From: Thermotoga neapolitana DSM 4359
GTDB taxonomy: Bacteria; Thermotogota; Thermotogae; Thermotogales; Thermotogaceae
Length of the DNA: 64,000 bases
Assembly (NCBI RefSeq): GCF_000018945.1
Contig: NC_011978.1
Location: 962,729-1,026,728, forward strand
Reading direction: 5' to 3'
This document shows, piece after piece, positions 33,509-41,253 of this stretch (its first letter is position 1; each line of letters begins with the position of its first letter). The notes beneath the pieces are model-generated. The model was not told the DNA's origin. It was given only the letters and a program-made list of their open reading frames with translations, and ran no database searches. The position numbers and the translations under genes are program-made.

Positions 33509-34522
33509 ATGGTAGAGTTTGTAATGCCGAAGAAGTTGAAGGTGGAAGAAGAGCGGGAAGAAAAAGATTATTACTACACCAGGTTCTCGCTTTCTCCACT
33601 TGAGAGAGGGTACGCCATTACCATAGGAAACGCATTGAGGAGGGTTCTTCTTTCTTCCATACCCTCCCTTGCAATCGTCGGAGTAAGGTTTATAAAGCCT
33701 GAAAAATATCACGAGTACGATTACATCGAAGGAGTAAAGGAGGATATACTCGATATCATATTGAACCTGAAAAAGGTTCAGTTCCGTGTGAACGTGACCG
33801 TCAAGGACAGAATCAAAATGGAAGTGGAAAAGAAAGGTCCAGGAGAACTCGTGGCCGGTGACATAAAGACACCCGCCGGTATAGAGGTGGCGAATCCAGA
33901 CCTCCACATAGCAACTTTGAATTCGAAGGCAGATCTCTTTTTTGAAATCTACGCTGAGGTCGGAAAAGGCTTCGTTCCGGTCTCAGAAAGGGATGAAAGG
34001 CCTGAAGTGGGATGGATACCGATCGATGGTGTCTTCAGTCCGGTTATGAAAGTGAATTTCTTAACGGAGAATGTGCGTGTGGGAAAGAGGACGGACTACG
34101 ACAAACTCATACTCGAAGTGTGGACGAAAAAGTCGATAAGACCCGAAGAAGCGTTACGGAAAGCAGCCGACATTTTGATAAACCACTTCAGGATCGTTAT
34201 GGAAGGCCTTCCGGAAATGAAGATATCCGAAGAGTACATAATCACGGAAGAGGATGAGGAAGAAGCCTTGACCGCTGTCGAGGGCGAGGATCAGGAAAGC
34301 GTCGAAAACCTCGATGTGTACAGCAAGAAAATAGACGAACTTGAGCTGTCTGTCAGATCTCTGAACTGCCTCAAGAGGGCAAAGATAGAAACAATAGGCG
34401 ATTTGATGAGCAAGACAGAGGATGAACTCTTGAAGATCAAAAACTTCGGTCAGAAGTCTCTTGATGAGGTTAAAAAGAAGTTAAAGGAAAAATTCGGACT
34501 CGAGCTCAGGAAGGGGGAATGA
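33509..34522 (+). CDS. rpoA: RNA polymerase alpha subunit
   Basis: Alpha dimers nucleate RNA polymerase assembly. The 337-residue protein has an N-terminal domain with SPLERGYAITIGNALRRVLLSSIP, an acidic linker (EEDEEEALTAVEGEDQESVE) near residue 250, and a C-terminal domain with ELSVRSLNCLKRA and IKNFGQKSLDEVKKKL for UP-element and activator contact. ATG 33509 is 8 bases after the GAGG of rpsD's end; GTG 33500 and ATG 33503 are too close. It is followed 3 bases later by rplQ. Confidence 0.97.
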   Translation: MVEFVMPKKLKVEEEREEKDYYYTRFSLSPLERGYAITIGNALRRVLLSSIPSLAIVGVRFIKPEKYHEYDYIEGVKEDILDIILNLKKVQFRVNVTVKDRIKMEVEKKGPGELVAGDIKTPAGIEVANPDLHIATLNSKADLFFEIYAEVGKGFVPVSERDERPEVGWIPIDGVFSPVMKVNFLTENVRVGKRTDYDKLILEVWTKKSIRPEEALRKAADILINHFRIVMEGLPEMKISEEYIITEEDEEEALTAVEGEDQESVENLDVYSKKIDELELSVRSLNCLKRAKIETIGDLMSKTEDELLKIKNFGQKSLDEVKKKLKEKFGLELRKGE

Positions 34523-34525
34523 AAG

Positions 34526-34921
34526 ATGAGGCACAGAATGAAGAGACACAAACTGGGAAGGTACGGTAGTCACAGAAGAAGTCTTTTGAGGAATCTTTCA
34601 AGAGAGATTGTTGAGCACGGGTCCATCGTGACCACCACGGCCAAGGCAAAGGCATTGAAGACGTTCATGGACAAACTTGTCAGCAAAGCCATAGAAGCTG
34701 CCACGACTGAAGACAGAGCAAGAAGTGTTCATCTGAGAAGGCAGATCAACGCAGTGCTTGGAGATAGAAGACTCACGAACAAACTGGTGGACGAGATAGC
34801 GAAAAACTACGTTGGAAGGAGAGGCGGCTACGTGAGAGTTCTCCGAATAGGTTTCAGAAGGGGAGACGCCGCCGAGATGTCACTCGTTCAGCTGGTGGAG
34901 GCATCCAGTCAGGAGGGCTGA
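34526..34921 (+). CDS. rplQ: Ribosomal protein L17
   Basis: L17 lies at the tunnel exit region of the 50S. The 131-residue protein begins [20 protein letters not shown], with [35 protein letters not shown] and a C-terminal [17 protein letters not shown]. It closes the superoperon. Its last 25 bases, including the stop, form the left arm and loop of an intrinsic terminator. Confidence 0.97.
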   Translation: MRHRMKRHKLGRYGSHRRSLLRNLSREIVEHGSIVTTTAKAKALKTFMDKLVSKAIEAATTEDRARSVHLRRQINAVLGDRRLTNKLVDEIAKNYVGRRGGYVRVLRIGFRRGDAAEMSLVQLVEASSQEG

Positions 34922-34934
34922 TGCCTCCTTTTTT
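34897..34934 (+). terminator. Intrinsic terminator of the ribosomal superoperon
   Basis: A perfect 9-bp stem pairs 34897-34905 with 34920-34928 (GGAGGCATC/GATGCCTCC), with a 14-base loop and TTTTTT at 34929-34934. The left arm lies inside rplQ and the loop contains AGGAGGG. It is the strongest terminator in the window, and it precedes rho with no clear promoter in between. Confidence 0.85.
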
Positions 34935-34960
34935 CTTTCCCGCCTTTTCCTCCTTCCACC
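34924..34960 (+). promoter_or_regulatory. Pyrimidine-rich tract before rho
   Basis: In these 37 bases only two are purines (positions 34942 and 34958). C-rich, G-poor single-stranded RNA is the classic Rho-binding (rut) composition, and rho is autoregulated by attenuation in E. coli. The tract begins within the terminator right arm and ends about 20 bases before the rho start. A role in Rho autoregulation is an inference. Confidence 0.4.
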
Positions 34961-34980
34961 AGTTTCCAGGGGGTGAAAAG

Positions 34981-36264
34981 TTGTCAGAAGAACAGAAAAC
35001 CATCAGTATATCGGAACTGGAGTCGATGAACATAAAGCAGCTTTACGAGATAGCAAAATCACTGGGTATTCCTCGGTACACCTCTCTGAGAAAGAGAGAT
35101 CTCATATTCGCAATTCTGAAAGCCCAGACTGAATCTTCCGGTTACTTCTTCGGTGAGGGTGTTCTGGAGATACATCCAGAGGGTTTTGGTTTTCTCAGAC
35201 GCATCGAAGACAACCTGCTTCCAAGCAACGATGACATATACATCTCTCCCTCTCAGATCAGAAAGTTCAACCTGAACACGGGAGACATCATCTCGGGTGT
35301 CATAAGAAAACCGAAAGAGGGAGAAAAGTATTTTGCCATGATAAAAATCGAAGCCATAAACTACCGTCCAGTTGAAACTGCAAGCGAGAGGGTGAACTTT
35401 GACAATCTCACACCAGACTATCCGAGGGAGAGATTCATTCTTGAAACGAATCCGAAGATATTCTCCACAAGACTCATCGATCTTTTCGCACCCATTGGAA
35501 AAGGCCAGAGGGGGATGATCGTTGCACCACCCAAAGCGGGAAAGACCACCATCCTGAAGGAGATAGCAAATGGCATAGCAGAGAACCATCCAGATACCAT
35601 AAGAATAATTCTCCTTATCGATGAAAGACCCGAGGAAGTGACAGACATAAAGGAATCCACGAATGCCATAGTCATAGCAGCTCCTTTTGATATGCCTCCT
35701 GACAAGCAGGTGAAGGTTGCAGAGCTCACCCTGGAGATGGCAAAGCGCCTGGTTGAGTTCAACTACGATGTGGTTATTCTACTTGACAGTTTGACAAGGC
35801 TTGCAAGGGTTTACAACATAGTCGTTCCCCCGAGCGGAAAGCTTCTGACCGGTGGTGTGGATCCTGCGGCACTCTACAAGCCAAAGAGGTTCTTTGGAGC
35901 AGCAAGAAACACAAGAGAAGGTGGAAGTCTCACGATAATCGCCACTGCCCTGGTGGAGACCGGGTCGAAGATGGACGAGGTTATATTCGAAGAGTTCAAG
36001 GGAACGGGTAATATGGAACTCGTTCTTTCCAGGCAGCTGGCGAACAAGAGAATATTCCCTGCCATCAATCTTCTCCTCTCTGGAACCAGGCGGGAAGAGC
36101 TTCTCCTGGACGAGGAGACATTGAAGAAAGTCTGGCTTCTTCGAAGAATGCTCTCTGCAATGACAGAGGAAGAGGGATTGACATTGATCCTTAACAAACT
36201 TGCTGAGACATCCTCAAACGAGGAATTCTTAAAATTGATAGACAAGGAAAAAGCAAGGTATTGA
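34981..36264 (+). CDS. rho: Transcription termination factor Rho
   Basis: Rho is a hexameric RNA-dependent ATPase that ends transcription. The 427-residue protein has an N-terminal helix-extended Rho_N domain (MNIKQLYEIAKSLGI), an RNA-binding cold-shock-like domain (EGFGFLRRIEDNLLPSNDDIYISPSQI), and the RecA-type motor with GKGQRGMIVAPPKAGKTT (P-loop), DERPEEVTDI, LLDSLTRLARVYN (Walker B) and the arginine finger region. TTG 34981 follows CAGGGGGTGAAAAG and gives the family N-terminus. ATG 34921, overlapping the rplQ stop and with AGGAGGG 3 bases upstream, would add 20 hydrophobic residues in frame. Confidence 0.96.
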   Translation: MSEEQKTISISELESMNIKQLYEIAKSLGIPRYTSLRKRDLIFAILKAQTESSGYFFGEGVLEIHPEGFGFLRRIEDNLLPSNDDIYISPSQIRKFNLNTGDIISGVIRKPKEGEKYFAMIKIEAINYRPVETASERVNFDNLTPDYPRERFILETNPKIFSTRLIDLFAPIGKGQRGMIVAPPKAGKTTILKEIANGIAENHPDTIRIILLIDERPEEVTDIKESTNAIVIAAPFDMPPDKQVKVAELTLEMAKRLVEFNYDVVILLDSLTRLARVYNIVVPPSGKLLTGGVDPAALYKPKRFFGAARNTREGGSLTIIATALVETGSKMDEVIFEEFKGTGNMELVLSRQLANKRIFPAINLLLSGTRREELLLDEETLKKVWLLRRMLSAMTEEEGLTLILNKLAETSSNEEFLKLIDKEKARY

Positions 36265-36285
36265 TCATGCCAGGAGGTGCTGGAG

Positions 36286-37230
36286 TTGAAACTGATAGGT
36301 GTTGATCTCGGTGGAACAACATTCTCTGTGGGTCTGGTCACCGAAGACGGAAAGATCCTGAAGAAAATCACCCGCGATACGCTTGTTGACAACGGAAAAG
36401 ACGATGTGATCAGAAGGATTGCAGAGGCAATTCTTGAGGTATCTGACGGTGAGGATGCTCCTTATGTTGGAATAGGTTCTCCCGGATCGATAGACAGAGA
36501 AAACGGAGTTGTAAGGTTCTCTCCGAACTTTCCAGACTGGCACAACGTTCCCCTAACCCAGGAGATATCAAAACTCACAAAAAAGAAAGCTTTCCTCGAA
36601 AACGACGCAAACGCTTTCGTTCTCGGTGAGAAATGGTTCGGTGCTGGAAAAGGCCATGACCACATAGTTGCCCTGACACTTGGAACGGGAATCGGAGGAG
36701 GCGTCATCACTCACGGCCAGCTTCTTACAGGAAAAGACGGAATAGGAGCAGAACTGGGACACGTTGTTGTGGAACCAAACGGTCCCATGTGCAACTGCGG
36801 AACACGGGGATGTCTTGAAGCGGTAGCCTCTGCAACGGCGATAAGAAGATTCCTCAGGGAAGGCTACAAGAAATACCGCGATTCTCTGGTTTACAAACTG
36901 GCAGGCTCTCCAGAGAAGGCAGACGCCAAGCATCTTTTCGACGCTGCAAGGCAGGGAGATCGTTTTGCCCTCATGATAAGAGACAGGGTGGTGGACGCAC
37001 TGGCGCGAGCTGTGGCTGGATACATTCATATATTCAACCCGGAAATAGTGATCATAGGTGGGGGTATTTCCAGGGCAGGAAGCGTTTTGTTCGATCCTTT
37101 GAAGGAGAAGGTAATAGATTACATCATGCCCTCTTTCGTGGGAACCTATGAAATAGTGGCAAGTCCTTTGGTGGAGGACGCTGGGATCCTCGGTGCAGCC
37201 TCGATAATAAAGGAAAGGACGGGGGGCTAA
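36286..37230 (+). CDS. glk: ROK-family glucokinase
   Basis: A sugar kinase of the ROK family, most likely phosphorylating glucose with ATP. The 314-residue protein has the N-terminal phosphate loop GVDLGGTTFSVGLV, the sugar-binding FLENDANAFVLGE, GTGIGGGV, and the ROK zinc signature ELGHVVVEPNG with CNCGTRGCLEAVAS. TTG 36286 is 8 bases after GGAGG (36273-36277); GTG 36277 overlaps the ribosome site. It lies between rho and degV, not in a sugar-uptake operon. Other hexoses cannot be excluded. Confidence 0.9.
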   Translation: MKLIGVDLGGTTFSVGLVTEDGKILKKITRDTLVDNGKDDVIRRIAEAILEVSDGEDAPYVGIGSPGSIDRENGVVRFSPNFPDWHNVPLTQEISKLTKKKAFLENDANAFVLGEKWFGAGKGHDHIVALTLGTGIGGGVITHGQLLTGKDGIGAELGHVVVEPNGPMCNCGTRGCLEAVASATAIRRFLREGYKKYRDSLVYKLAGSPEKADAKHLFDAARQGDRFALMIRDRVVDALARAVAGYIHIFNPEIVIIGGGISRAGSVLFDPLKEKVIDYIMPSFVGTYEIVASPLVEDAGILGAASIIKERTGG

Positions 37231-37233
37231 ACC

Positions 37234-38100
37234 ATGAAGGTAAAGATTCTCGTTGACAGCACTGCTGACATTCCCTTTTCCTGGATGGAAAAGTACGACA
37301 TGGACAGCATACCTCTCTACGTGGTATGGGAGGATGGAACGTCCGAGCCAGACGAAAGAACCCCTGAAGAAATAGAGAACTTCTACAGGAGGATAAAAGA
37401 AGCAAGCAGTGTTCCAAAGACCTCTCAGCCGAGCGTGGAGGATTTCAAGAAAAAGTACCTTAAATATCAGGAAGAAGGATACGATACTGTACTGGTTTTC
37501 ACCATATCCTCTAAACTTTCTGGAACGTATAACTCCGCTGTTCTTGCAGCCAGAGAAGTTGATATACCTGTACACGTCGTTGACACTCGGCTTGCATCCG
37601 GTGCCATTCCCCTTCCGGCACGGGTGGCAAGGGAAATGCTGGAGAAAGGAGTAACTGTTGAGGAAGTTTTGAAAAGGATCGATGAGAGAATGAAAAGCAG
37701 TGATTTCAAAGCGATCTTTTATGTTTCGGATTTCAACTACCTGGTCAAAGGGGGAAGGGTGAGCAAATTCCAGGGATTTGTTGGGAATCTTCTGAAAATA
37801 AGAGTGTGTCTTCATATCGAAGACGGAGAACTCATACCTTACAGGAAGGTAAGGGGTGACAGGAAGGCCATTGAGGCTCTCATCGAAAAACTCAGAGAAG
37901 ATACACCGGAAGGCTCAAAACTTCGGGTGATAGGTGTTCATGCAGACAACGAAGCAGGGGTCATGGAACTTCTGAACACTCTCAGGAAAAAGTATGAGGT
38001 TGTGGATGAGATAATCTCACCCATGGGAAAAGTCATCACGACCCATGTGGGACCTGGGACGGTTGGTTTTGGAATCGAGGTTTTAGAACGAAGAAAATGA
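37234..38100 (+). CDS. DegV family fatty-acid-binding protein
   Basis: DegV/FakB proteins bind a fatty acid and present it to a fatty acid kinase. The 288-residue protein begins MKVKILVDSTADIPFSWM, the family signature, with TSQPSVEDF, VFTISSKLSGTYNSAVLAA and FYVSDFNYLVKGGRVSK. The T. maritima homologue was crystallised with a fatty acid (from memory). The ATG is 3 bases after the glucokinase stop. Its 3' end overlaps the converging DUF5317 gene by 65 bases. No FakA-like kinase gene is in the window. Confidence 0.92.
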   Translation: MKVKILVDSTADIPFSWMEKYDMDSIPLYVVWEDGTSEPDERTPEEIENFYRRIKEASSVPKTSQPSVEDFKKKYLKYQEEGYDTVLVFTISSKLSGTYNSAVLAAREVDIPVHVVDTRLASGAIPLPARVAREMLEKGVTVEEVLKRIDERMKSSDFKAIFYVSDFNYLVKGGRVSKFQGFVGNLLKIRVCLHIEDGELIPYRKVRGDRKAIEALIEKLREDTPEGSKLRVIGVHADNEAGVMELLNTLRKKYEVVDEIISPMGKVITTHVGPGTVGFGIEVLERRK

Positions 38101-38542
38101 AAACACCGATGAACACCAGGATGTCTCCCAGACTTATCACAAACCTTCTTCCCCACGGAAGATAAACGGGGATGTAATCTGCCAGTATCGTTTTCCAGGA
38201 AAACTCGGTGAACACACTGTGTTTGAAATCCAGGCCGAGATTGAGGAGTCTGAGTGTTGGTTCCCAAACCGGCATCTTTCCACCGTTGACACTCATGGTG
38301 AATCCGTTCAAAACAGCACCTGCTGCCATGAGTTTAAAGCCAGGCAGGTTTCTGTTCCATACAAAGAAAAGAAACAGCATGAAAAAGGAAACAGGAACGG
38401 TGATCTCTTTCCAGGGGAGAAACTGAAGGAAAAACGGAACGGCAAAAAGATAAAGCCCTCTGTAGTTGTACTTCAGGATGTTTTTGATGTTGCCAGTTAT
38501 CAGTGAAAGGATCAATGCAATGATGAACACGTCAACCATCAT
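38036..38542 (-). CDS. DUF5317-type small membrane protein
   Basis: A 168-residue integral membrane protein with about five hydrophobic helices (near residues 2-18, 27-42, 48-64, 70-85 and 140-158). The loop SVNGGKMPVWEP and HSVFTEFSWKTILADYIPV are typical of the DUF5317 family found in Firmicutes and Thermotogae. No function is known. ATG 38542 overlaps the stop of the HD-GYP gene, so the two are co-transcribed, and the 3' end overlaps degV by 65 bases on the opposite strand. Confidence 0.8.
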   Translation of the reverse strand: MMVDVFIIALILSLITGNIKNILKYNYRGLYLFAVPFFLQFLPWKEITVPVSFFMLFLFFVWNRNLPGFKLMAAGAVLNGFTMSVNGGKMPVWEPTLRLLNLGLDFKHSVFTEFSWKTILADYIPVYLPWGRRFVISLGDILVFIGVFIFFVLKPRFQNQPSQVPHGS

Positions 38543-39813
38543 TTTTCTTTTTCCTCCTCTCCTTCCTCGTCGAGTATTTCAAAAAGAAGTTTGACGAGAT
38601 CTGGGTCGAGTACCGTGCCACTCATCTGTTTCATCATGATCTCTCTTGCCTCTTCTTTCGTGAGCGCTTTTCTGTACGGTCTGTCACTTGTGAGGGCCTC
38701 GTACACATCTGCAACTGCTATGATTCTTGAGGGAAGGGGTATCTCTTCTCCTTTCAATCTGTCGGGATATCCTGTGCCATCCCATCTTTCGTGGTGGTGT
38801 CTCACCCACTTGCTTTCTCTGTTGTTGAATATGTCCACCTCCCTCAGTATGTCTTCACCCATGACCGGATGGTTCTTCACTATGTCCATTTCCTCCTTTG
38901 AAAGGATGGTTGGTTTTTTCAGTACGTGATCTGGTATTCCGATCTTTCCTATATCGTGCAGAAATGCTGCGTTGTAGATTCGCTCTACCATTTTGGGAGA
39001 AAATCCGAGTTTTCTTGCCATTTTTCTTGCAAGTTCTGCTACCCGTTCACTGTGTCCACGGGTGTACTTATCCTTTTCTTCCAGGCTTTTTGCAAGAAGT
39101 TTCAGGTGTTCCAGTTTTGCCTCGTAGTATTTGTACCTGTAGTAGTTTCCTATCTGAATGGAAAGAACGGCAGCAAGAGAGACGGGAATGGCGATGAAGC
39201 CCATATATTGATAAAGAATGTAAACGATGATGACCACAGGAATAAATAATGCCATGCTTAAAACAGGTCCTGATATTACCTTTGAAAGAACTTCACGGAG
39301 ATCTTGTTTAGAAAGCGTGTAAACACCAAAAAATATAAACAGGTTATTCAAGATGAAATAGACCATTGTACATATCATTACAGCAAGAATATTCCACACA
39401 AAATTTTGACCAACTATGGAGTGAAATACAATACTAGAGACATATGAAGATACGGCAACTTGTGAAAAATTGAATATATACCGACTCACTGGATATCGTT
39501 CTTTGGGTATTTTGATCAGCTTGTATAGAATACCCGAAGAAGCGTTGATCAAAGAGGCTTCCAGAGGCATAAGAAGAAACACCACTGTGATGTGGACGAC
39601 CATGCTGGCAGAAGTTTCTATTTTTCCTCCTGTAAACTCCAAAGTCTTTATACTTGCGATCTCGAAAATAGAACTGATCAGAAAAAGAAAAAGAACAAAT
39701 TCCGTGTTTTGCATTCTGGAAAAAGTGTTCTTGAAAATGAAAATTAGAGCAACATAGATAACAAGAACAAACAAAGAATAAATCAGAAATGACTTTTCTC
39801 TTTGATTTATCAC
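38539..39813 (-). CDS. Membrane-anchored HD-GYP phosphodiesterase
   Basis: A 424-residue protein with six to seven hydrophobic helices in the first 205 residues and a cytoplasmic HD-GYP domain. Key HD-GYP motifs are YTRGHSERVAELA, FLHDIGKIGIPD, HPVMGEDIL, HHERWDGTGYPDRLKG and DVYEALTSDRPYR, all intact, so cyclic di-GMP hydrolysis is likely. It ends in an acidic EEGEEEKEK tail. GTG 39813 follows AAGGAGTGAGA. The membrane half is markedly AT-rich compared with its neighbours. The membrane part does not match a sensor domain I can name. Confidence 0.9.
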   Translation of the reverse strand: MINQREKSFLIYSLFVLVIYVALIFIFKNTFSRMQNTEFVLFLFLISSIFEIASIKTLEFTGGKIETSASMVVHITVVFLLMPLEASLINASSGILYKLIKIPKERYPVSRYIFNFSQVAVSSYVSSIVFHSIVGQNFVWNILAVMICTMVYFILNNLFIFFGVYTLSKQDLREVLSKVISGPVLSMALFIPVVIIVYILYQYMGFIAIPVSLAAVLSIQIGNYYRYKYYEAKLEHLKLLAKSLEEKDKYTRGHSERVAELARKMARKLGFSPKMVERIYNAAFLHDIGKIGIPDHVLKKPTILSKEEMDIVKNHPVMGEDILREVDIFNNRESKWVRHHHERWDGTGYPDRLKGEEIPLPSRIIAVADVYEALTSDRPYRKALTKEEAREIMMKQMSGTVLDPDLVKLLFEILDEEGEEEKEK

Positions 39814-39886
39814 ACTCTCACTCCTTAAGGGAAGTATAATGAGTTACACACTGGGGCAGGGGAATGCCAGATAAAAGAATACTACA

Positions 39887-39973
39887 TTACCAGAGCCTGT
39901 TGGTCCCAACCACTGCCATCAGAGCTCCAAAGAGGCTTCCAAGAACGAGGATTATTTTCACGAGTTTTCTCAT
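39887..39973 (-). CDS. Putative 28-residue hydrophobic small protein
   Basis: A short ORF: MRKLVKIILVLGSLFG continues to GTNRLW and stop, 28 residues. It has a basic start and one hydrophobic segment long enough to span a membrane. A GGGGGGGAAGCC ribosome site precedes the ATG at proper spacing. It lies in the 279-base gap between engB and the HD-GYP gene, on the same strand, inside an inverted-repeat-bounded segment. No homologue is known to me. It could be a real small membrane protein or a toxin-like peptide, or chance. Confidence 0.4.
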   Translation of the reverse strand: MRKLVKIILVLGSLFGALMAVVGTNRLW

Positions 39974-40020
39974 GGCTTCCCCCCCTTTCATTGCCCAGTC
40001 TCAGTGCTTCGCTTGTTACC

Positions 40021-40072
40021 GGATCTTCGCTGACCACATTTCTTTCTGCGAAACTCCGCTTTTGAAAGATCC
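40021..40072 (-). other. Nested inverted repeats upstream of the small ORF
   Basis: GGATCTT (40021-40027) pairs with AAGATCC (40066-40072), and within it CTTTC (40042-40046) pairs with GAAAG (40064-40068) and GCG with CGC (40048-40050, 40057-40059). On the minus strand this would be a compact stem-loop about 50 bases before the small ORF. No known riboswitch core was recognised in it. Confidence 0.35.
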
Positions 40073-40092
40073 CCTGCCCCCATACTATTTTA

Positions 40093-40680
40093 TCAATTTT
40101 CTTTCAGGAGTGTTGATATCAGATTCAAAAGATCATCTATTCCCTCACCCGTCACAGAAGAAGTTGGTATAATCGTGTACTCCCCATACTTTGAAAATGC
40201 CTTTTTGTGTTCGTCCAGTTTTTTCTTTCTTTCAGACATCTTGACCTTGTCCATCTTGGTGAGGACGATGGTGAAGGGAACGTTCAGGCTTTTCAACCAC
40301 TCCACCATCATGAGGTCTGTTTCCTGAGGTGGTATCCTACCATCAACAAGCAAAAACACCATCTGAAGGGACCATCTGTTCGTGAAGTAGTCTTCCACCA
40401 GTTTTTTCCATTGTACGCGTTCTTTTTTGGAGACTTTTGCGTATCCATATCCCGGAAGGTCCACAAAATAGTACCTGGAATTCACAAGATAGAAGTTTAT
40501 CGATCTTGTTTTCCCCGGCGTTTTACTCACATAGGCGATTTTTCTGTTGAACAGAGCGTTGAGAAGCGACGACTTTCCTACGTTTGACCTTCCAACGAAG
40601 GCGACCTCACCCTTCAAAGGAGGGGGATAATCACCCGGTGTTTTCGCTACCTTGACCAGTTTCACGTCCTTTATGACCAT
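40093..40680 (-). CDS. engB: Ribosome-assembly GTPase EngB (YsxC/YihA)
   Basis: EngB is a TRAFAC-class GTPase needed for 50S assembly. The 195-residue protein has [16 protein letters not shown] (G1), the switch segment [23 protein letters not shown] (G3), LTKMDKV (G4) and [10 protein letters not shown] (G5). The ATG follows GGGTGAGAGAAA. It is divergent from cobO across 43 bases that include a 12-bp palindrome (40699-40710, TATGCTAGCATA). Confidence 0.95.
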
Positions 40681-40723
40681 TTTCTCTCACCCTCTTTCTA
40701 TGCTAGCATACAAAGAAGGAGGG

Positions 40724-41242
40724 ATGAAGTTGAAAGGATACGTGCACGTTTACACAGGAGACGGCAAAGGAAAAACAACCGCCGCCCTTGGACTTTCGGT
40801 GAGAGCAGCCTGTGCTGGTTTGAGAGTGTTCATAGGACAGTTCCTGAAGGGAACATCGGTTTCGGAGTTGAAACTGAAGGAGTTCTTCCGTAACATCGAG
40901 ATCGTCCAATACGGAACTTCCGAATTTGTCGTGGGAAGACCATCTGAAGAACAGATAAAAAAGGCAAAGGAAGGACTTCAAGATGCCAGAGAGAGACTGA
41001 TTTCTGGAAGATACGACGTCGTCGTGCTGGATGAACTCTGTGTGGCGATTTATTTTGGCTTCTTTTCGAGAGAGGAAATAGAAGACCTGCTGAGTGTCAG
41101 ACCCGAAAACGTGGAACTCGTAATAACAGGAAGATACGCACCGGAATGGCTGATAGAGAAGGCTGATCTTGTCACGGAAATGAAAGAAGTAAAACATTAC
41201 TACAGGGAAGGCATCGGAGCGAGAAGGGGCATAGAGTACTAG
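40724..41242 (+). CDS. cobO: Cob(I)yrinic acid a,c-diamide adenosyltransferase
   Basis: The CobA/CobO/BtuR family transfers the adenosyl group of ATP to cobalt(I) in corrinoids, making the coenzyme B12 form. The 172-residue protein has the distinctive P-loop VYTGDGKGKTTAALG, LRVFIGQFLKG, VVLDELCVAIYFG and the VELVITGRYAPEWLIEKADL segment. ATG 40724 abuts AAGGAGG, so TTG 40730 with 7-base spacing is an equal candidate and would drop two residues. No other cobalamin genes are in the window. Confidence 0.92.
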   Translation: MKLKGYVHVYTGDGKGKTTAALGLSVRAACAGLRVFIGQFLKGTSVSELKLKEFFRNIEIVQYGTSEFVVGRPSEEQIKKAKEGLQDARERLISGRYDVVVLDELCVAIYFGFFSREEIEDLLSVRPENVELVITGRYAPEWLIEKADLVTEMKEVKHYYREGIGARRGIEY

Positions 41243-41253
41243 GAGGGATACCC

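Larger units (their letters stand above)
39853..40080. repeat. 228-bp segment bounded by 11-bp inverted repeats
   Basis: GGGGCAGGGGA at 39853-39863 and its exact reverse complement at 40070-40080 bound a 228-bp segment. The six flanking bases on each side, CACACT and CATACT, match at five of six positions, as an imperfect target duplication might. Inside are the 28-residue ORF and a nested hairpin (40021-40072). It fills the gap between engB and the HD-GYP gene. It may be a small non-autonomous element or a structured leader. Confidence 0.4.

Noticed and set aside
32367-33599. 410-codon open frame on the minus strand opposite rpsK and rpsD
   Set aside because: It is a shadow of two certain ribosomal genes, has no ribosome site, and its product is Ser/Cys/Phe-rich without any recognisable domain.
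39974-40092. Cyclic di-GMP or other riboswitch upstream of the HD-GYP gene
   Set aside because: I looked for GEMM-type and c-di-GMP-II cores, as well as TPP, SAM and Mn motifs, on the minus strand and found none; only simple nested repeats are present.
39864-40172. 102-codon plus-strand ORF across the engB/HD-GYP gap
   Set aside because: It runs into the antisense of engB, lacks a ribosome site and has no domain; the minus-strand 28-residue ORF is better supported.
40699-40710. 12-bp palindrome TATGCTAGCATA between engB and cobO
   Set aside because: A palindrome of this size is expected about 16 times by chance in 64 kb; no -35 elements support it as a shared promoter, so it is only mentioned with engB.
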